Source: Rhodoferax sp. (GTDB taxonomy: Bacteria; Pseudomonadota; Gammaproteobacteria; Burkholderiales; Burkholderiaceae_C). Taken from it: a stretch of DNA of 64,000 bases. A model generated the notes under the pieces. The model had not been told where the DNA came from and made no database searches. It saw only the letters and a program-made list of their open reading frames with translations. Each line of letters starts with the position of its first letter. Position 1 is the stretch's first letter. Below are positions 53,234 to 63,973 of the stretch, one piece after another. The stretch spans positions 62,001 through 126,000 of the forward strand of contig PKWM01000034.1 in NCBI GenBank assembly GCA_003133245.1, given 5' to 3'. The position numbers were made by a program, and so were the translations under genes.

Positions 53234-54034
53234 ATGAATTTTGAGCCTCAGTTAATCATTGAACTCACCCTGCTGGGGCTTGGCACCGGTTTTCTGGCGG
53301 GCCTGCTCGGCATCGGCGGGGGGATGTTGATGGTGCCGCTGATCACCTTCATTCTCTCGGCCAAGGGCTTTCCAGCGGAATACACCATCAAAATGGCAGT
53401 GGCAACTTCGCTGGCGACGATTCTCTTCACATCAATATCTTCGGTGCGAGCGCACCATCGCCGCGGGGCCGTCTTGTGGTCGGTCGTGCGCTTGCTTGCA
53501 CCCGGCATCCTGCTCGGTTCTTTGCTCGGGGCCCACATCGCGGTGGCGCTACCTGGCAAGGTGCTCAATGTGCTGTTTGCCATGTTCGTGACTTTTTCTG
53601 CCACCCAGATGCTGTTAGACCGCAAGCCCAAGCCAGGACGTACTCTGCCAGGGGGCGTCGTTATGTTTGGTATGGGCGGCGTGATTGGCCTGCTCTCGGC
53701 CCTGGTGGGTGCCGGTGGCGCGTTTATTTCTGTTCCTTTTATGACATGGTGCAATGTCAAAATCCACAATGCAGTTGGCACCTCAGCAGCACTGGGTTTT
53801 CCGCTCGCGCTGGCGGGCACGCTGGGCTATATTTGGGCCGGACGAGATTTACCTCCGATGCCCCCTGGTGCTTTGGGTTATATCTACTTGCCCGGTTTGC
53901 TCATCATCTCGATTGCCAGCATGAGCATCGCCCCGCTGGGCGCGCGCACCGCACATGGCATGGACATCCGGCCTTTGAAAAGAGTTAATGCCATTGTTCT
54001 GTACATTCTGGCGGCTTATTTTTTTCTGCGCTAA
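53234..54034 (+). CDS. TauE/SafE family sulfite exporter-like membrane protein
   Basis: 266 residues from ATG 53234; an upstream in-frame ATG at 53168 lies in 6S RNA. Two related halves each carry the GxGGG signature: GLLGIGGGMLMVPLI and ALVGAGGAFISVPFM. Eight hydrophobic helices are expected. The substrate is an organosulfonate or sulfite by family analogy, otherwise unknown. Confidence 0.88.
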   Translation: MNFEPQLIIELTLLGLGTGFLAGLLGIGGGMLMVPLITFILSAKGFPAEYTIKMAVATSLATILFTSISSVRAHHRRGAVLWSVVRLLAPGILLGSLLGAHIAVALPGKVLNVLFAMFVTFSATQMLLDRKPKPGRTLPGGVVMFGMGGVIGLLSALVGAGGAFISVPFMTWCNVKIHNAVGTSAALGFPLALAGTLGYIWAGRDLPPMPPGALGYIYLPGLLIISIASMSIAPLGARTAHGMDIRPLKRVNAIVLYILAAYFFLR

Positions 54035-54089
54035 ACCACAGCAATTACAAAATTGCCTTCAGCACTTTCTCATTATCTGAATTTTTATT

Positions 54090-55028
54090 ATGAAAATAGC
54101 CCTCATTGGTCAGCAGGCTTTTGGCGAAGCGACACTCGAAGCTTTTTTAGAGCGCGGCGACGAGGTCGTCGGTGTGTTTTGCAAGCCCGAAAAGCCTGAC
54201 GAGAAACCTGATCCATTGCGCCTGGCCGCGCAGGCGCATGGCCTCAAAGTATTCCAGTTTTCAAGCCTCAAAAGTTCTGAAGCTGAGCAGGCCATGCGTG
54301 ACTTGTATGCCGATATCGGTGTAATGGCCTATGTGCTGCAATTTGTACCGCAATCACTGACGAGAATTCCCAGCCACGGAACTATTCAGTTCCACCCTTC
54401 GCTGCTGCCTAAATACCGCGGGCCGTCATCAATCAACTGGTCCATTGCATGCGGCGACAGCGCAACCGGGCTCACCATTTTTCGTCCTACTGACGGGCTT
54501 GATGAAGGTCCGGTGATTCTTCAAAAAACCTGTCAGATCGGTCCCAATGACACATTGGGCGATGTTTATTTCAACTGCCTTTTTCCGCAAGGTGTTGCGG
54601 CTTTGCTGGAAGCGGCCGATCAGGTCGTTGCAGAGACACAGCAGGAACTGGCACAGGACGAATCAAACGCCAGTTACCAAGGCTGGTTTCTGATCGATGA
54701 ATCGCAGATCAACTGGGCCAACCACGTGGATCATGTCTACGACCTCATCCGCGCCTGTAACCCGACACCCGGTGCCTGGACCACTTTGAGCGGCAAACGG
54801 GTCTGGTTGTTCGACTGCCGCAAACATCCGGTGCGAAAGTTTGGCGACGTCAAAGGCAAGCCGGGCGAAATCTCCAAAATCACCGACACTTCTATCTTCA
54901 TCAATGTACATGGCGGTCAGATTGAAGTGTTCAAGCTCAAGCCCGAAGGCGGGAAAAAAATGAACGCCGCCGACTTTGCCCGGGAACAGGGGCTGGGGCC
55001 GGATGCCGGCCCCAAAGCCATGCCTTGA
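54090..55028 (+). CDS. Formyltransferase-fold protein (methionyl-tRNA formyltransferase-like)
   Basis: 312 residues. The N-terminal formyltransferase domain has the catalytic Asn/His/Asp region with FHPSLLPKYRGPSSINW and GLTIFRPTDGLDEGPV. The C-terminal OB-like domain has IRACNPTPGAWTTL. The sequence resembles the hydrolase domain of 10-formyltetrahydrofolate dehydrogenase more than classical Fmt: it starts MKIALIGQQAFG, and the usual SLLPxxRG Fmt motif is changed. It may hydrolyse or transfer formyl from 10-formyl-THF. The final stop directly meets the LysR remnant. Confidence 0.86.
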   Translation: MKIALIGQQAFGEATLEAFLERGDEVVGVFCKPEKPDEKPDPLRLAAQAHGLKVFQFSSLKSSEAEQAMRDLYADIGVMAYVLQFVPQSLTRIPSHGTIQFHPSLLPKYRGPSSINWSIACGDSATGLTIFRPTDGLDEGPVILQKTCQIGPNDTLGDVYFNCLFPQGVAALLEAADQVVAETQQELAQDESNASYQGWFLIDESQINWANHVDHVYDLIRACNPTPGAWTTLSGKRVWLFDCRKHPVRKFGDVKGKPGEISKITDTSIFINVHGGQIEVFKLKPEGGKKMNAADFAREQGLGPDAGPKAMP

Positions 55029-55395
55029 TCATTTCGCACGCTTGGGTTTGTACTCAAGCGTTTGTTCAATCAGAGCAGCGCCATCGCTCATCAGCAAACT
55101 CTTGAAGGCTTGCGCCACGGGCGGGAGCCTCTTGTTTTTTCGATGCGCCACATACCAGTTCAGCATCAACGGGAAACCCTGTACATCCAGCACCGTCAGG
55201 CTCCCCGACTGTAATTCTGACTGACGGTATGAGCCGACAGAAAGCTGATACCCATGCCGGCGATGACCGCTTGCTTGATGGTCTCCGTACTCTTGATCTC
55301 CACGACAATGTTGATATCCGCCAGATGCCGGCCAAAACCATCCTCCATCGAATGGCGGGTATTGGGCTTGAATTCAACCGGTCGATGCAACAAGT
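55029..55395 (-). pseudogene. LysR-type regulator, C-terminal remnant (frameshifted)
   Basis: Minus strand. STETIKQAVIAGMGISFLSAHTVS is the LysR effector-domain signature. A frameshift near 55215 moves the reading to LTVLDVQGFPLMLNWYVAH and then AQAFKSLLMSDGAALIEQTL, ending at a stop at about 55029. The helix-turn-helix half is absent. The upstream end fuses into an unrelated integrase fragment. Resembles CbbR/CysB-like C-termini, without enough sequence to say which. Confidence 0.72.
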
Positions 55396-55399
55396 TGGC

Positions 55400-55531
55400 T
55401 GAATCGTTCGTTCGTAAACTACGCCGAAACTCCATTTTTCCAACGGATTGCCGCAATATTAACGGAACAATGAGGCGAAAGTAGTAAGCGCCGCAGCGGT
55501 CGCGAATTAAACGGGGGGTTTTGATGCTCAC
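55400..55531 (-). pseudogene. Tyrosine integrase N-terminal fragment (DUF6538-like)
   Basis: From GTG 55531 the frame reads VSIKTPRLIRDRCGAYYFRL then PLILRQSVGKMEFRRSLRTND, the characteristic N-terminus of phage-type integrases of genomic islands. Homology stops after about 44 codons, where the frame runs into the LysR remnant. The catalytic domain is missing. The ribosome binding site (ACGGAGC) lies in a small hairpin, AGCTCC/GGAGCT, at 55536-55553. It lies 94 bases beyond the 3' end of tRNA-His, a standard integration site. Confidence 0.68.
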
Positions 55532-55575
55532 AGCTAGCTCCGTAAAAGGAGCTGGATGAGCGAAGTGGATGATGG

Positions 55576-55613
55576 CTAAGCAGAAATCGGCTTGTAAGCC
55601 GCGTCCTGCTTAG
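55576..55613. repeat. Nested palindrome between tRNA-His and the integrase remnant
   Basis: Outer arms CTAAGCAG (55576-55583) and CTGCTTAG (55606-55613), 8 bases each; inner arms CGGCTT and AAGCCG (55588-55601) with a 2-base centre. Perfect pairing in both. No T-run follows. Could be a tRNA 3' processing/terminator hairpin, or an integrase arm site left from an island. Confidence 0.6.
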
Positions 55614-55624
55614 GTTTCAAAACT

Positions 55625-55701
55625 TGGGGTGGCTGATGGGGCTCGAACCCACGACAACAGGAATCACAATCCTGGACTCTACCAACTGAGCTACAGCCAC
55701 C
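55625..55701 (-). tRNA. tRNA-His (GTG anticodon)
   Basis: Read on the minus strand: acceptor GTGGCTG...CAGCCAC, D arm AGCTCAGTTGGTAGAG, anticodon stem-loop CAGGATTGTGATTCCTG with GTG, T arm CGTGGGTTCGAGCCCCA, CCA encoded. The extra 5' G (55701) is the G-1 of tRNA-His. A TATAAT -10 is at 55711-55716. Confidence 0.96.
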
Positions 55702-55710
55702 ACTTTTCTA

Positions 55711-55716
55711 ATTATA
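55711..55716 (-). promoter_or_regulatory. -10 element for tRNA-His
   Basis: Perfect TATAAT on the minus strand, 10 bases before the mature tRNA 5' end, inside the 27-base gap after ppiD. The -35 region overlaps the ppiD stop and is weak (CAGTGA). It suggests the tRNA has its own promoter. Confidence 0.55.
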
Positions 55717-55728
55717 ACCGTTGAGTTT

Positions 55729-57666
55729 TTACTTCACTGCGCCCTCTTGTGAGCCAGATGTCAATTGAACTGGACGTGCAACCACGATCCTGACCTTGAA
55801 ACGCTCTTTGAGCAGGTCGTAATAAGCCTGTACTTCAGCCTCAGTCCACCACTTTGCGTATTGATCCCGATCCTGCCTGGCAGCAGTTTGCTCCGGGGCC
55901 GGGCGCGGCACAATTTTGTTGACCCGAACCACGGAATAACCCTGAGCACCCAAATCCACACCCACAAAAACCGGCAAGACCGCGCCGTCCGCACGCAAAG
56001 CAGCAGCCAAAACCTGCGGTGCTACGTTTTGAGCCTGATCACGCGAAACCAGCAACGCTGCTGCCATCACAGCGGCGGCCGGATTCGCCTTCCAGCTTGC
56101 CAGCTTTGCCATACCCTCTTTGCGCGCCAACTCAGCCGCGTGCACTGCCACAACACGTTCACGCACCAAATCATGCACTTCCGCCAGCGGCAGGGTTCGC
56201 GCTGGTGTGTAGTAAGTGACACGCCCGGACGTCAACTGGTTGGGTGCCGTCTCAACCGCTTCGGTGTTGTGTTTTTTTCCGATTGAATCAGGCCCAAAAA
56301 TCGCTGCTAAAAATTTGGCATTGGCCAGTGCACCCGCCGCACCAGCCGCCGGTTTGCGTGTCACATTGGCTGCCGTCTTGATCTCCAGCTTGAGTTTGTC
56401 CGCCACTGGCTTGAGACTGTCCGATTGCTCATAAACGCCATTGGTAAAAACTTCGGCAATTTCGGCAAATTTGGCTTGCGCTTGCTGCGTCTTCAAATCA
56501 GCCTCGATGCCCACGCGCAACTCCTGAAAACTGCGCTGTGGGGGTGTTTTAACATCAACGAGTTGAATGATGTGGTAACCGAAATCGGACTCGACGACGT
56601 CACTGATATCACCTTTTTTCATAGCGAAGACGGCATCTTCAAACGGTTTGACCATGGCACCGCGCGCAAAGAAATCCAGGTCTCCCCCGTTGGCAGCGGA
56701 GCCGGTATCTTGTGAGTTCTTTTTTGCCACCTCGGCAAAACTTGCTGGCGCTTTGCGCACTATCTGCAACAACTCTTGAGCGTGTGCTTTGGCCTTCTGA
56801 CGTTCAGCGGCGGAGGCATCCTTGGCAGCGCTGATCAGGATATGTCTGGCGCGACGCTCTTCTTTGCCACTGAGTCTGGCCACATTTTGTTCGTAATATG
56901 ACTTGAGGTCAGCTTCATTGATGGTGATACTTTTTTTGACTGACTCCAGGTCCAGTGAAATATATTCAACAGTCGCCTGCTCCGGTGCCTGGAACAGGCT
57001 TTGGTTGGTCTTGTAAAACGCCTCCAGTTCGGCCTCTGTTGGGTTGACTTTTGAAGCGTAATCAGAAGTCGCAAAATTGGCAATTTGAACTTCACGCTTC
57101 TGGAAAAAAGCATTCAATGAAACGTCGGCAACGCTGGCAGCAGAAAAACCAGTATCAGAGATGCCAGCCGCCACCTGGCGCATCGACAAGTCACGCCGAA
57201 CACGGGCTTCAAAACCCTCCGGCGTTAGCCCCTGGCTGGCAGCCAACTGACGATAGCGATCCATGTCGAGTTTGCCATCGGCTTGCCGCAGGGAAGCAAT
57301 CGATGGATCCTCCTGCAGGTCACGCGCGAGACGGGCATCGCTGGTCGTCAATTTGAATTTGTCAGCGGCTTGCGCCAACACCTGATCACGCACCAGCCGC
57401 TCCAGCGTGGCGTAGCGGGCCTCGGACGAATCGAGCAGCTTGGGATCAAGCTTGGGATTGGCAGCGCGCAGGCGATCCGATTCTGATTTGTGCACTGCAT
57501 CCCATTCACCCTGGTTGATGTCATAGCTGCCAACGCTAGCCACGGTCTGGCTCTTTTCGCGCGAACGGTTGTAACCGTTAATGCCAAACAGGACAAAGGA
57601 CGGAAGGATTAGCAAGAACATCACAAACATCATGATTTTCATGTGCTTGCGAACAAAATCAAACAT
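55729..57666 (-). CDS. ppiD: Periplasmic folding chaperone PpiD (SurA N-domain, parvulin-like)
   Basis: 645 residues from ATG 57666, which has GGAG 9 bases upstream. A single N-terminal anchor (MKIMMFVMFLLILPSFVLFG) holds a large periplasmic body: SurA-like N domain (about 40-200), parvulin rotamase domain (about 260-370, RARHILISA to FGYHIIQLVD), and a C-terminal extension. Assists outer-membrane protein folding at the Sec exit. The hupB-tRNA-Val unit upstream ends in a terminator. Confidence 0.93.
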   Translation of the reverse strand: MFDFVRKHMKIMMFVMFLLILPSFVLFGINGYNRSREKSQTVASVGSYDINQGEWDAVHKSESDRLRAANPKLDPKLLDSSEARYATLERLVRDQVLAQAADKFKLTTSDARLARDLQEDPSIASLRQADGKLDMDRYRQLAASQGLTPEGFEARVRRDLSMRQVAAGISDTGFSAASVADVSLNAFFQKREVQIANFATSDYASKVNPTEAELEAFYKTNQSLFQAPEQATVEYISLDLESVKKSITINEADLKSYYEQNVARLSGKEERRARHILISAAKDASAAERQKAKAHAQELLQIVRKAPASFAEVAKKNSQDTGSAANGGDLDFFARGAMVKPFEDAVFAMKKGDISDVVESDFGYHIIQLVDVKTPPQRSFQELRVGIEADLKTQQAQAKFAEIAEVFTNGVYEQSDSLKPVADKLKLEIKTAANVTRKPAAGAAGALANAKFLAAIFGPDSIGKKHNTEAVETAPNQLTSGRVTYYTPARTLPLAEVHDLVRERVVAVHAAELARKEGMAKLASWKANPAAAVMAAALLVSRDQAQNVAPQVLAAALRADGAVLPVFVGVDLGAQGYSVVRVNKIVPRPAPEQTAARQDRDQYAKWWTEAEVQAYYDLLKERFKVRIVVARPVQLTSGSQEGAVK

Positions 57667-57690
57667 GCGCGAATACTCCAATTAATAAAA

Positions 57691-57716
57691 TAAAAAAGCG
57701 AACGCCTGGTTCGCCT
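57691..57716 (-). terminator. Rho-independent terminator after tRNA-Val
   Basis: On the minus strand GCGAAC and GTTCGC (57698-57714, 5-base loop CAGGC) are followed at once by TTTTTT (57692-57697). It ends the hupB-tRNA-Val transcript before ppiD, whose ATG is 25 bases beyond. Confidence 0.85.
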
Positions 57717-57729
57717 TTACCGAGCTGGA

Positions 57730-57805
57730 TGGTGGGTGCTGACGGTCTCGAACCGCCGACATTCTGCGTGTAAGGCAGACGCTCTACCAACTGAGCTAAG
57801 CACCC
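57730..57805 (-). tRNA. tRNA-Val (TAC anticodon)
   Basis: Minus strand: acceptor GGGTGCT...AGCACCC, D arm TTAGCTCAGTTGGTAGAGC, anticodon stem-loop TCTGCCTTACACGCAGA with TAC, T arm GGCGGTTCGAGACCGTC, CCA encoded. It lies 17 bases after hupB and is probably co-transcribed with it. Confidence 0.96.
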
Positions 57806-57822
57806 CACCTTGACCGACTGTG

Positions 57823-58095
57823 TCAGTTCAGGGCATCCTTCAATGCCTTGCCTGGACGAAATTTTGGCACCTTGGCAGCCTTGATTTTAATCGCCGCGCC
57901 GGTGCGCGGGTTGCGGCCCACACGCGCGGCGCGCTTGCCAACGGCAAAGGTACCAAACCCCACCAGCGAAACAGAGTGCCCTTTCTTCAATGTGGTCTTG
58001 ACCGCACCAATGATGGACTCCAGCGCACGGGCTGCCGCGGCCTTGGAAATTTCTGCCTGGATAGCAATATGCTCAATCAATTCGGTTTTATTCAC
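57823..58095 (-). CDS. hupB: DNA-binding protein HU-beta
   Basis: 90-residue histone-like protein. [32 protein letters not shown] (the DNA-binding arm) and the C-terminal [13 protein letters not shown] are canonical. It bends and compacts DNA as a dimer. Followed by tRNA-Val, as in other Burkholderiales. The 244-base upstream stretch to 58339 has no gene and should hold its promoter. Confidence 0.96.
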   Translation of the reverse strand: MNKTELIEHIAIQAEISKAAAARALESIIGAVKTTLKKGHSVSLVGFGTFAVGKRAARVGRNPRTGAAIKIKAAKVPKFRPGKALKDALN

Positions 58096-58339
58096 AAAAA
58101 ACCCCTTCTATGAAATTTGAGTTAATGAAATGTCTCTTCGAAAAAATCTTGCAACTGTGCTGCTTCGGATGATTTAAAACAAGAACTTTGACCGTTCCAA
58201 CAGGCCCTGCAGATTTACATCAGTTGGGGCGCAAATTCTAGTCGGTTTGTGCCGCAAAGAACCGTGCCTTTCAATCGAATCGAAATCAAATTCCCGCAAT
58301 AAATCGACCCAAACCCGGGTCCAACCTGCGTGGCCCGGA

Positions 58340-59425
<1,086 letters not shown>

Positions 59426-59462
59426 AAATAACTTCACTCAATTTGGCTGTTTATTCCGTGAC

Positions 59463-60038
59463 TTACTTTGCTCTTGCCCGAATTTCAGGCAACGCCTTCT
59501 GCAGGTAATAAACCATGGACCAGACCGTCATGACGGCCGCAATCCAGATCAGCCAGACGCCCCAGACGTGGGTATCGATGATGCCAAACAGCCTCCCATC
59601 AAACAGCAAAAAAGGGATGGCCACCATTTGCACCACGGTTTTTAGCTTGCCGATCATATGCACCGCCACGCTCTTGGCGGCACCAAGACGGGCCATCCAT
59701 TCGCGCAGCGCTGAAATCGCAATTTCACGACCAATGATGATGAGCGCAACAAAGACGTCGGCACGGCCCAGATGCACCAGCACCAGAATGCAGGCGCAGA
59801 TCAGAAATTTGTCCGCCACCGGATCCAGAAATGCGCCAAAGGCAGACACCTGGTTGAGCTTGCGTGCCAGGTAGCCATCGGCCCAATCGGTGGCAGCAAA
59901 CACCACAAACATGACAGTGGCAATCAAATTGCGGCTGGCGGGATCAAGCGGCAAGTAAAACACGCCAACGATCAAGGGAATCGCCACAATGCGAGCCCAT
60001 GTCATGAGAGTCGGCAAGTTAAAGAACATGGGTGTCAT
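59463..60038 (-). CDS. pgsA: CDP-diacylglycerol-glycerol-3-phosphate 3-phosphatidyltransferase
   Basis: First committed step of phosphatidylglycerol synthesis, in the inner membrane. 191 residues; the CDP-alcohol motif D-x2-D-G-x2-A-R-x8-G-x3-D-x3-D reads DWADGYLARKLNQVSAFG then FLDPVADK. Four to five hydrophobic helices. Preceded by uvrC, a common neighbour (uvrC-pgsA). Confidence 0.95.
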   Translation of the reverse strand: MTPMFFNLPTLMTWARIVAIPLIVGVFYLPLDPASRNLIATVMFVVFAATDWADGYLARKLNQVSAFGAFLDPVADKFLICACILVLVHLGRADVFVALIIIGREIAISALREWMARLGAAKSVAVHMIGKLKTVVQMVAIPFLLFDGRLFGIIDTHVWGVWLIWIAAVMTVWSMVYYLQKALPEIRARAK

Positions 60039-60110
60039 TGTGGCATGGCCAGGTAGGCTTCAACCGGCTCGGCCCGAACAGATTATTTAAATAAATCGAC
60101 GGGATCCTGG

Positions 60111-62090
60111 TCAATGCAGCGAGCGATAAATTTCTTCGGCCTTTTGCCGCGAAATGCCTTCGACCGTCGCAATATCTTCAACCCCCGCCAGCGCCACGCC
60201 GCGCACGCCACCAAAATGCTGAAGCAATTTGGCGCGGCGTTTTGGCCCGATACCCGGGATCTCTTCAAGTTTGCCACCATCGACGCGCACTTTGGAGCGC
60301 TTGGCGCGCATGCCGGTAATGGCAAAGCGGTGCGCCTCATCCCGAATCTGCGCCACCAGCATCAGGGCCGCTGAATCTTTGCCCAAATGAACCTTGTCAC
60401 GGCCATCGGCAAACACCAGTTCCTCCAGCCCAACCTTGCGCCCTTCGCCTTTTTCAACACCGACGATCAGCGACAAATCCAGGCCCAGTTGCTCAAACAC
60501 TTCACGCGCCATCGCGACCTGACCTTTGCCGCCATCGACCAACACCAGGTCGGGCAAATGACCGTTGCCAACCGGTATTTGCCCGCTCTGCTGCGCCTCG
60601 CGCAAAGTCTCGGCCAATTTGCTGTAGCGACGCTGCAGCACCTGGCGCATGGCGGCGTAATCGTCTCCCGGCGTGATGTCGGTGATGTTGTAGCGACGGT
60701 ACTCGGCGTTTTGCATTTTGTGATGATGAAACACTACGCATGAGGCTTGCGTGGCCTCACCCGTGCTGTGCGAAATATCGAAACACTCGACGCGAAGCTG
60801 ATCCAGGTCGTCCGCTGCCAAGTCCAGCGCTGCGGCCAGCGCGCGGGTACGCTCTTGCTGAGAGCCTTCTTCACTGAGCAGGCGAGCCAGTTGCACAGCG
60901 GCATTGGTTTGCGCCATCTCAAGCCACTGGCGGCGTTGTTCACGCGGCTGATGCGTGGCGCTTACTTTGACACCGGACTGACTTGACAGGGCATCGAGCA
61001 GTTTTGTATTCACTGGCGCACTCAGCACCAGCGACGACGGCACCGGCACATTGAGATAGTGCTGCGCCACAAAAGCCTCCAACAACTGGCTCTCCGCCGA
61101 GGGCATCTGAAGCGCCGTCTGGCCATCATCAACGTTGTCAACATCGGTGCCTTCACTGACATCGCCATAAACCGCGATCGCGTCTTGCACATGCACCGGA
61201 AAGTAAGGCCGATCCCCCAGGTGACGGCCACCGCGCACCATGGCCAGATTGACACAGGCGCGGCCGCCCTGCACTTTCACTGCCAGAATGTCCACATCCC
61301 GGTCCGCAACGTTATCGACCGACTGTTGATGCAGCACATTGGACAGCGCCGCAAGCTGGTTGCGCAACCCGGCCGCCTGCTCAAACTCAAGCGCAGCAGC
61401 GTGCGCCAACATGCGTGCCTCCAGCGCGGCCATGACCTGGCCCGCCTCGCCCTGCAAAAAACGTTTCACATTAGCCACGTCCTGCGCGTAGTCGGTGGCA
61501 GAAATATGCCCAACGCAGGGTGCCGAGCAGCGCTTGATCTGATAGAGCAAACAGGGCCGCGTGCGGTTGCTGAACACCGAGTCTTCGCAAGTACGCAGAT
61601 GAAACACTTTTTGCATCAGCAAAATCGCTTCTTTCACAGCCCAGGCGCTCGGGTAGGGGCCAAAATATTGATGCTGTTTTTCAACCGCACCGCGGTAGTA
61701 CGACACCCGGGGAAACTTGTCACCTGAAATTTTCAAATAGGGATAACTCTTGTCGTCGCGAAACAGGATGTTGTACTTCGGATTGAGCGTCTTGATGAGG
61801 TTGTTTTCAAGAAGGAGCGCTTCGGCTTCCGAGCGCACCACGGTGGTTTCCAGACGCGCAATCTTGTTCACCATATGGCCGATGCGCGTGCCGCCATGGT
61901 TTTTCTGAAAGTAGCTGTTGACCCGTTTCTTCAAATTGATCGCCTTGCCAACGTAGAGCACGCCGCCCTCGGCATCAAAATAGCGGTAAACGCCGGGCAA
62001 GGATGGCAAGCTCGCGACGTCTCTTAACAATTGTTCGGGATGCGTCGGCGCAACCATCTCAGGCGCTTTGGAATCAGACAAATCAGGCAT
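60111..62090 (-). CDS. uvrC: Excinuclease ABC subunit C
   Basis: Makes both incisions in nucleotide excision repair. 659 residues: GIY-YIG nuclease (about 30-110, [25 protein letters not shown]), UvrB-binding UVR motif near residue 225 ([20 protein letters not shown]), RNase H-like C-terminal nuclease (about 390-560, [32 protein letters not shown]), and helix-hairpin-helix ([25 protein letters not shown]). Divergent from earP, 11 bases between starts. Confidence 0.96.
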   Translation of the reverse strand: MPDLSDSKAPEMVAPTHPEQLLRDVASLPSLPGVYRYFDAEGGVLYVGKAINLKKRVNSYFQKNHGGTRIGHMVNKIARLETTVVRSEAEALLLENNLIKTLNPKYNILFRDDKSYPYLKISGDKFPRVSYYRGAVEKQHQYFGPYPSAWAVKEAILLMQKVFHLRTCEDSVFSNRTRPCLLYQIKRCSAPCVGHISATDYAQDVANVKRFLQGEAGQVMAALEARMLAHAAALEFEQAAGLRNQLAALSNVLHQQSVDNVADRDVDILAVKVQGGRACVNLAMVRGGRHLGDRPYFPVHVQDAIAVYGDVSEGTDVDNVDDGQTALQMPSAESQLLEAFVAQHYLNVPVPSSLVLSAPVNTKLLDALSSQSGVKVSATHQPREQRRQWLEMAQTNAAVQLARLLSEEGSQQERTRALAAALDLAADDLDQLRVECFDISHSTGEATQASCVVFHHHKMQNAEYRRYNITDITPGDDYAAMRQVLQRRYSKLAETLREAQQSGQIPVGNGHLPDLVLVDGGKGQVAMAREVFEQLGLDLSLIVGVEKGEGRKVGLEELVFADGRDKVHLGKDSAALMLVAQIRDEAHRFAITGMRAKRSKVRVDGGKLEEIPGIGPKRRAKLLQHFGGVRGVALAGVEDIATVEGISRQKAEEIYRSLH

Positions 62091-62101
62091 AGGCCCGTAT
62101 T

Positions 62102-63229
62102 GTGGACAATTCGGGCGTGAAAACAGGAAAACTTTGGGACATCTTTTGCCAGGTCATCGACAACTATGGTGATATTGGCGTTGGCTGGCGGCTGGCCACC
62201 GGTCTGGCCGCGCGTGGGCAGCGAGTGCGGCTGTGGCTGGACGATAGCAGTGCCCTGCGCTGGCTGGCGCCCGGCGGTGCTGCCGGTGTCGAGATCAGGC
62301 CCTGGACCCAACCGATAGACCCCAGCGACTTGACACCGGGCGATGTGCTGGTCGAAGCCTTCGGTTGCCAGATTTCCCCTGAATTCATAGCGGCTTACGC
62401 CCACAAGATCGCCAGCACCGGCCAGCCCTGCCACTGGATCAACCTGGAATACCTGAGCGCCGAAGGCTTTGTCGAGCGCAGCCACGGCCTGCCCTCGCCG
62501 GTGCAAAGCGGGCCAGGCGCGGGCTTGAGCAAGCATTTTTTTTACCCCGGTTTTACGCCCACCACCGGTGGCTTGCTGCGCGAAGGCGACCTGGCAGAGC
62601 GCCAGGCGCAATTTGATCGCAGCGCCTGGCTGGCGCAGTTGGGGATTGCTTTTCAGGGTGAACGCCTGATGTCCCTGTTTTGTTACGAACCCGCCGCATT
62701 GGGCGAGTTGCTGGAGCATCTGGCAACCGATGCCCAGACAACCCGGTTGCTGGTGACCAGCGGACGCTCGGCGGCAGCGGTCACAGCCTGTGTTGAAAGC
62801 AAAGACCGGATGAATCCAGCATGGAACCAGCGCAAAAAACTCTCGTTTTTTTATTTGCCGAAACTCACGCAACATGCTTTTGACCACCTGTTGTGGGCCT
62901 GCGACCTCAATTTTGTGCGCGGCGAAGACTCCCTGGTGCGGGCCTTGTGGGCCGGCAAACCCTTCATCTGGCAAATTTATCCGCAGCACGATCAGGCCCA
63001 TCACCGCAAACTTGAGGCGTTTTTAAAAGTATTGGACGCGCCCGCATCCCTGCGAATATTTCATTTGGTCTGGAACGGGATGAGCGGGAGCACTTGCGCA
63101 AATGAGGCCGCATTGCCCGCGTTGAAGTCCGTCTTGTGGCAGCAAACGGTTCGTCAAATGCGCAGCCAATTACTCCAGCAAGATAATCTGGTTACACGCC
63201 TCCTGCGCTTTGTTGAAAAAAACCATTAA
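62102..63229 (+). CDS. earP: EF-P arginine rhamnosyltransferase EarP
   Basis: Transfers rhamnose from dTDP-rhamnose to Arg32 of EF-P. 375 residues from GTG 62102; another GTG at 62117 is possible. The N-terminal [21 protein letters not shown] contains the catalytic Asp region. The C-terminal [23 protein letters not shown] is the dTDP-rhamnose-binding signature. Immediately followed by efp, whose product has Arg at position 32, so the pair is coherent. Confidence 0.95.
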   Translation: MDNSGVKTGKLWDIFCQVIDNYGDIGVGWRLATGLAARGQRVRLWLDDSSALRWLAPGGAAGVEIRPWTQPIDPSDLTPGDVLVEAFGCQISPEFIAAYAHKIASTGQPCHWINLEYLSAEGFVERSHGLPSPVQSGPGAGLSKHFFYPGFTPTTGGLLREGDLAERQAQFDRSAWLAQLGIAFQGERLMSLFCYEPAALGELLEHLATDAQTTRLLVTSGRSAAAVTACVESKDRMNPAWNQRKKLSFFYLPKLTQHAFDHLLWACDLNFVRGEDSLVRALWAGKPFIWQIYPQHDQAHHRKLEAFLKVLDAPASLRIFHLVWNGMSGSTCANEAALPALKSVLWQQTVRQMRSQLLQQDNLVTRLLRFVEKNH

Positions 63230-63320
63230 AATCCGACATTTTGCGAGATTTGACCGGATTTTCATCCGCTCCATGACGCCTTCATCGCTTGAATAAGCGG
63301 CCAACCTTCACCCAATCGCT

Positions 63321-63875
63321 ATGAAAACTGCACAAGAAATTCGCCCTGGCAATGTCATCATGAACGGCAAAGACCCGATGGTCGTCCTCAGAACCGAATA
63401 CAGTCGCGGTGGCCGCAACTCATCAACCGTGCGCATGAAGCTCAAAAGTCTGATCGCCAACTTCAACACCGAATTGGTCTATAAGGCCGACGACAAGCTC
63501 GAGCAGGTTATTCTGGACAAGAAGGATTGCACTTACTCCTACTTTGCCGAGCCGATGTACATCTGCATGGACACTGAGTTCAACCAGTATGAGGTTGAAG
63601 CTGAAAACATGGGGGACTCGCTGAACTACCTTGAAGACGGTATGGAACTCGAAGTGGTGTTTTACGACGGCAAGGCCATCTCGGTTGAAATGCCCACCAG
63701 CGTGGTGCGTGAGATCACCTGGACCGAGCCGGCCGTCAAGGGCGACACCTCCGGCAAAGTCTTGAAACCTGCCAAAATTTCGACTGGCTTTAACGTCGGC
63801 GTGCCGATTTTTGTGGCGCAGGGCGACAAGGTGGAGATTGATACCCGCACCGGCGAGTACCGCAAACGCGTGTAA
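63321..63875 (+). CDS. efp: Elongation factor P
   Basis: Relieves ribosome stalling at polyproline. 184 residues with the three beta-barrel domains. The tip loop is YSRGGRNSS with Arg32, the target of EarP, rather than the Lys of EpmA-modified [18 protein letters not shown] is typical of domain II and [13 protein letters not shown] closes domain III. Start has its own gap of 91 bases after earP. Confidence 0.97.
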   Translation: MKTAQEIRPGNVIMNGKDPMVVLRTEYSRGGRNSSTVRMKLKSLIANFNTELVYKADDKLEQVILDKKDCTYSYFAEPMYICMDTEFNQYEVEAENMGDSLNYLEDGMELEVVFYDGKAISVEMPTSVVREITWTEPAVKGDTSGKVLKPAKISTGFNVGVPIFVAQGDKVEIDTRTGEYRKRV

Positions 63876-63885
63876 GCGGGTTAGC

Positions 63886-63909
63886 GCTGCCACTTCGCAG
63901 CTTAAATTT
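63886..63909 (+). terminator. Weak terminator candidate after efp
   Basis: GCTGC (63886-63890) and GCAGC (63897-63901) form a 5-base stem, followed by TTAAATTTT. Short stem and interrupted T-run make it only a candidate. Confidence 0.35.
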
Positions 63910-63973
63910 TCCTGCAAAACCGCACAACTCGTACTATCATTGCCACCGCTATTTAACAAAACTGAGGTGTGCC

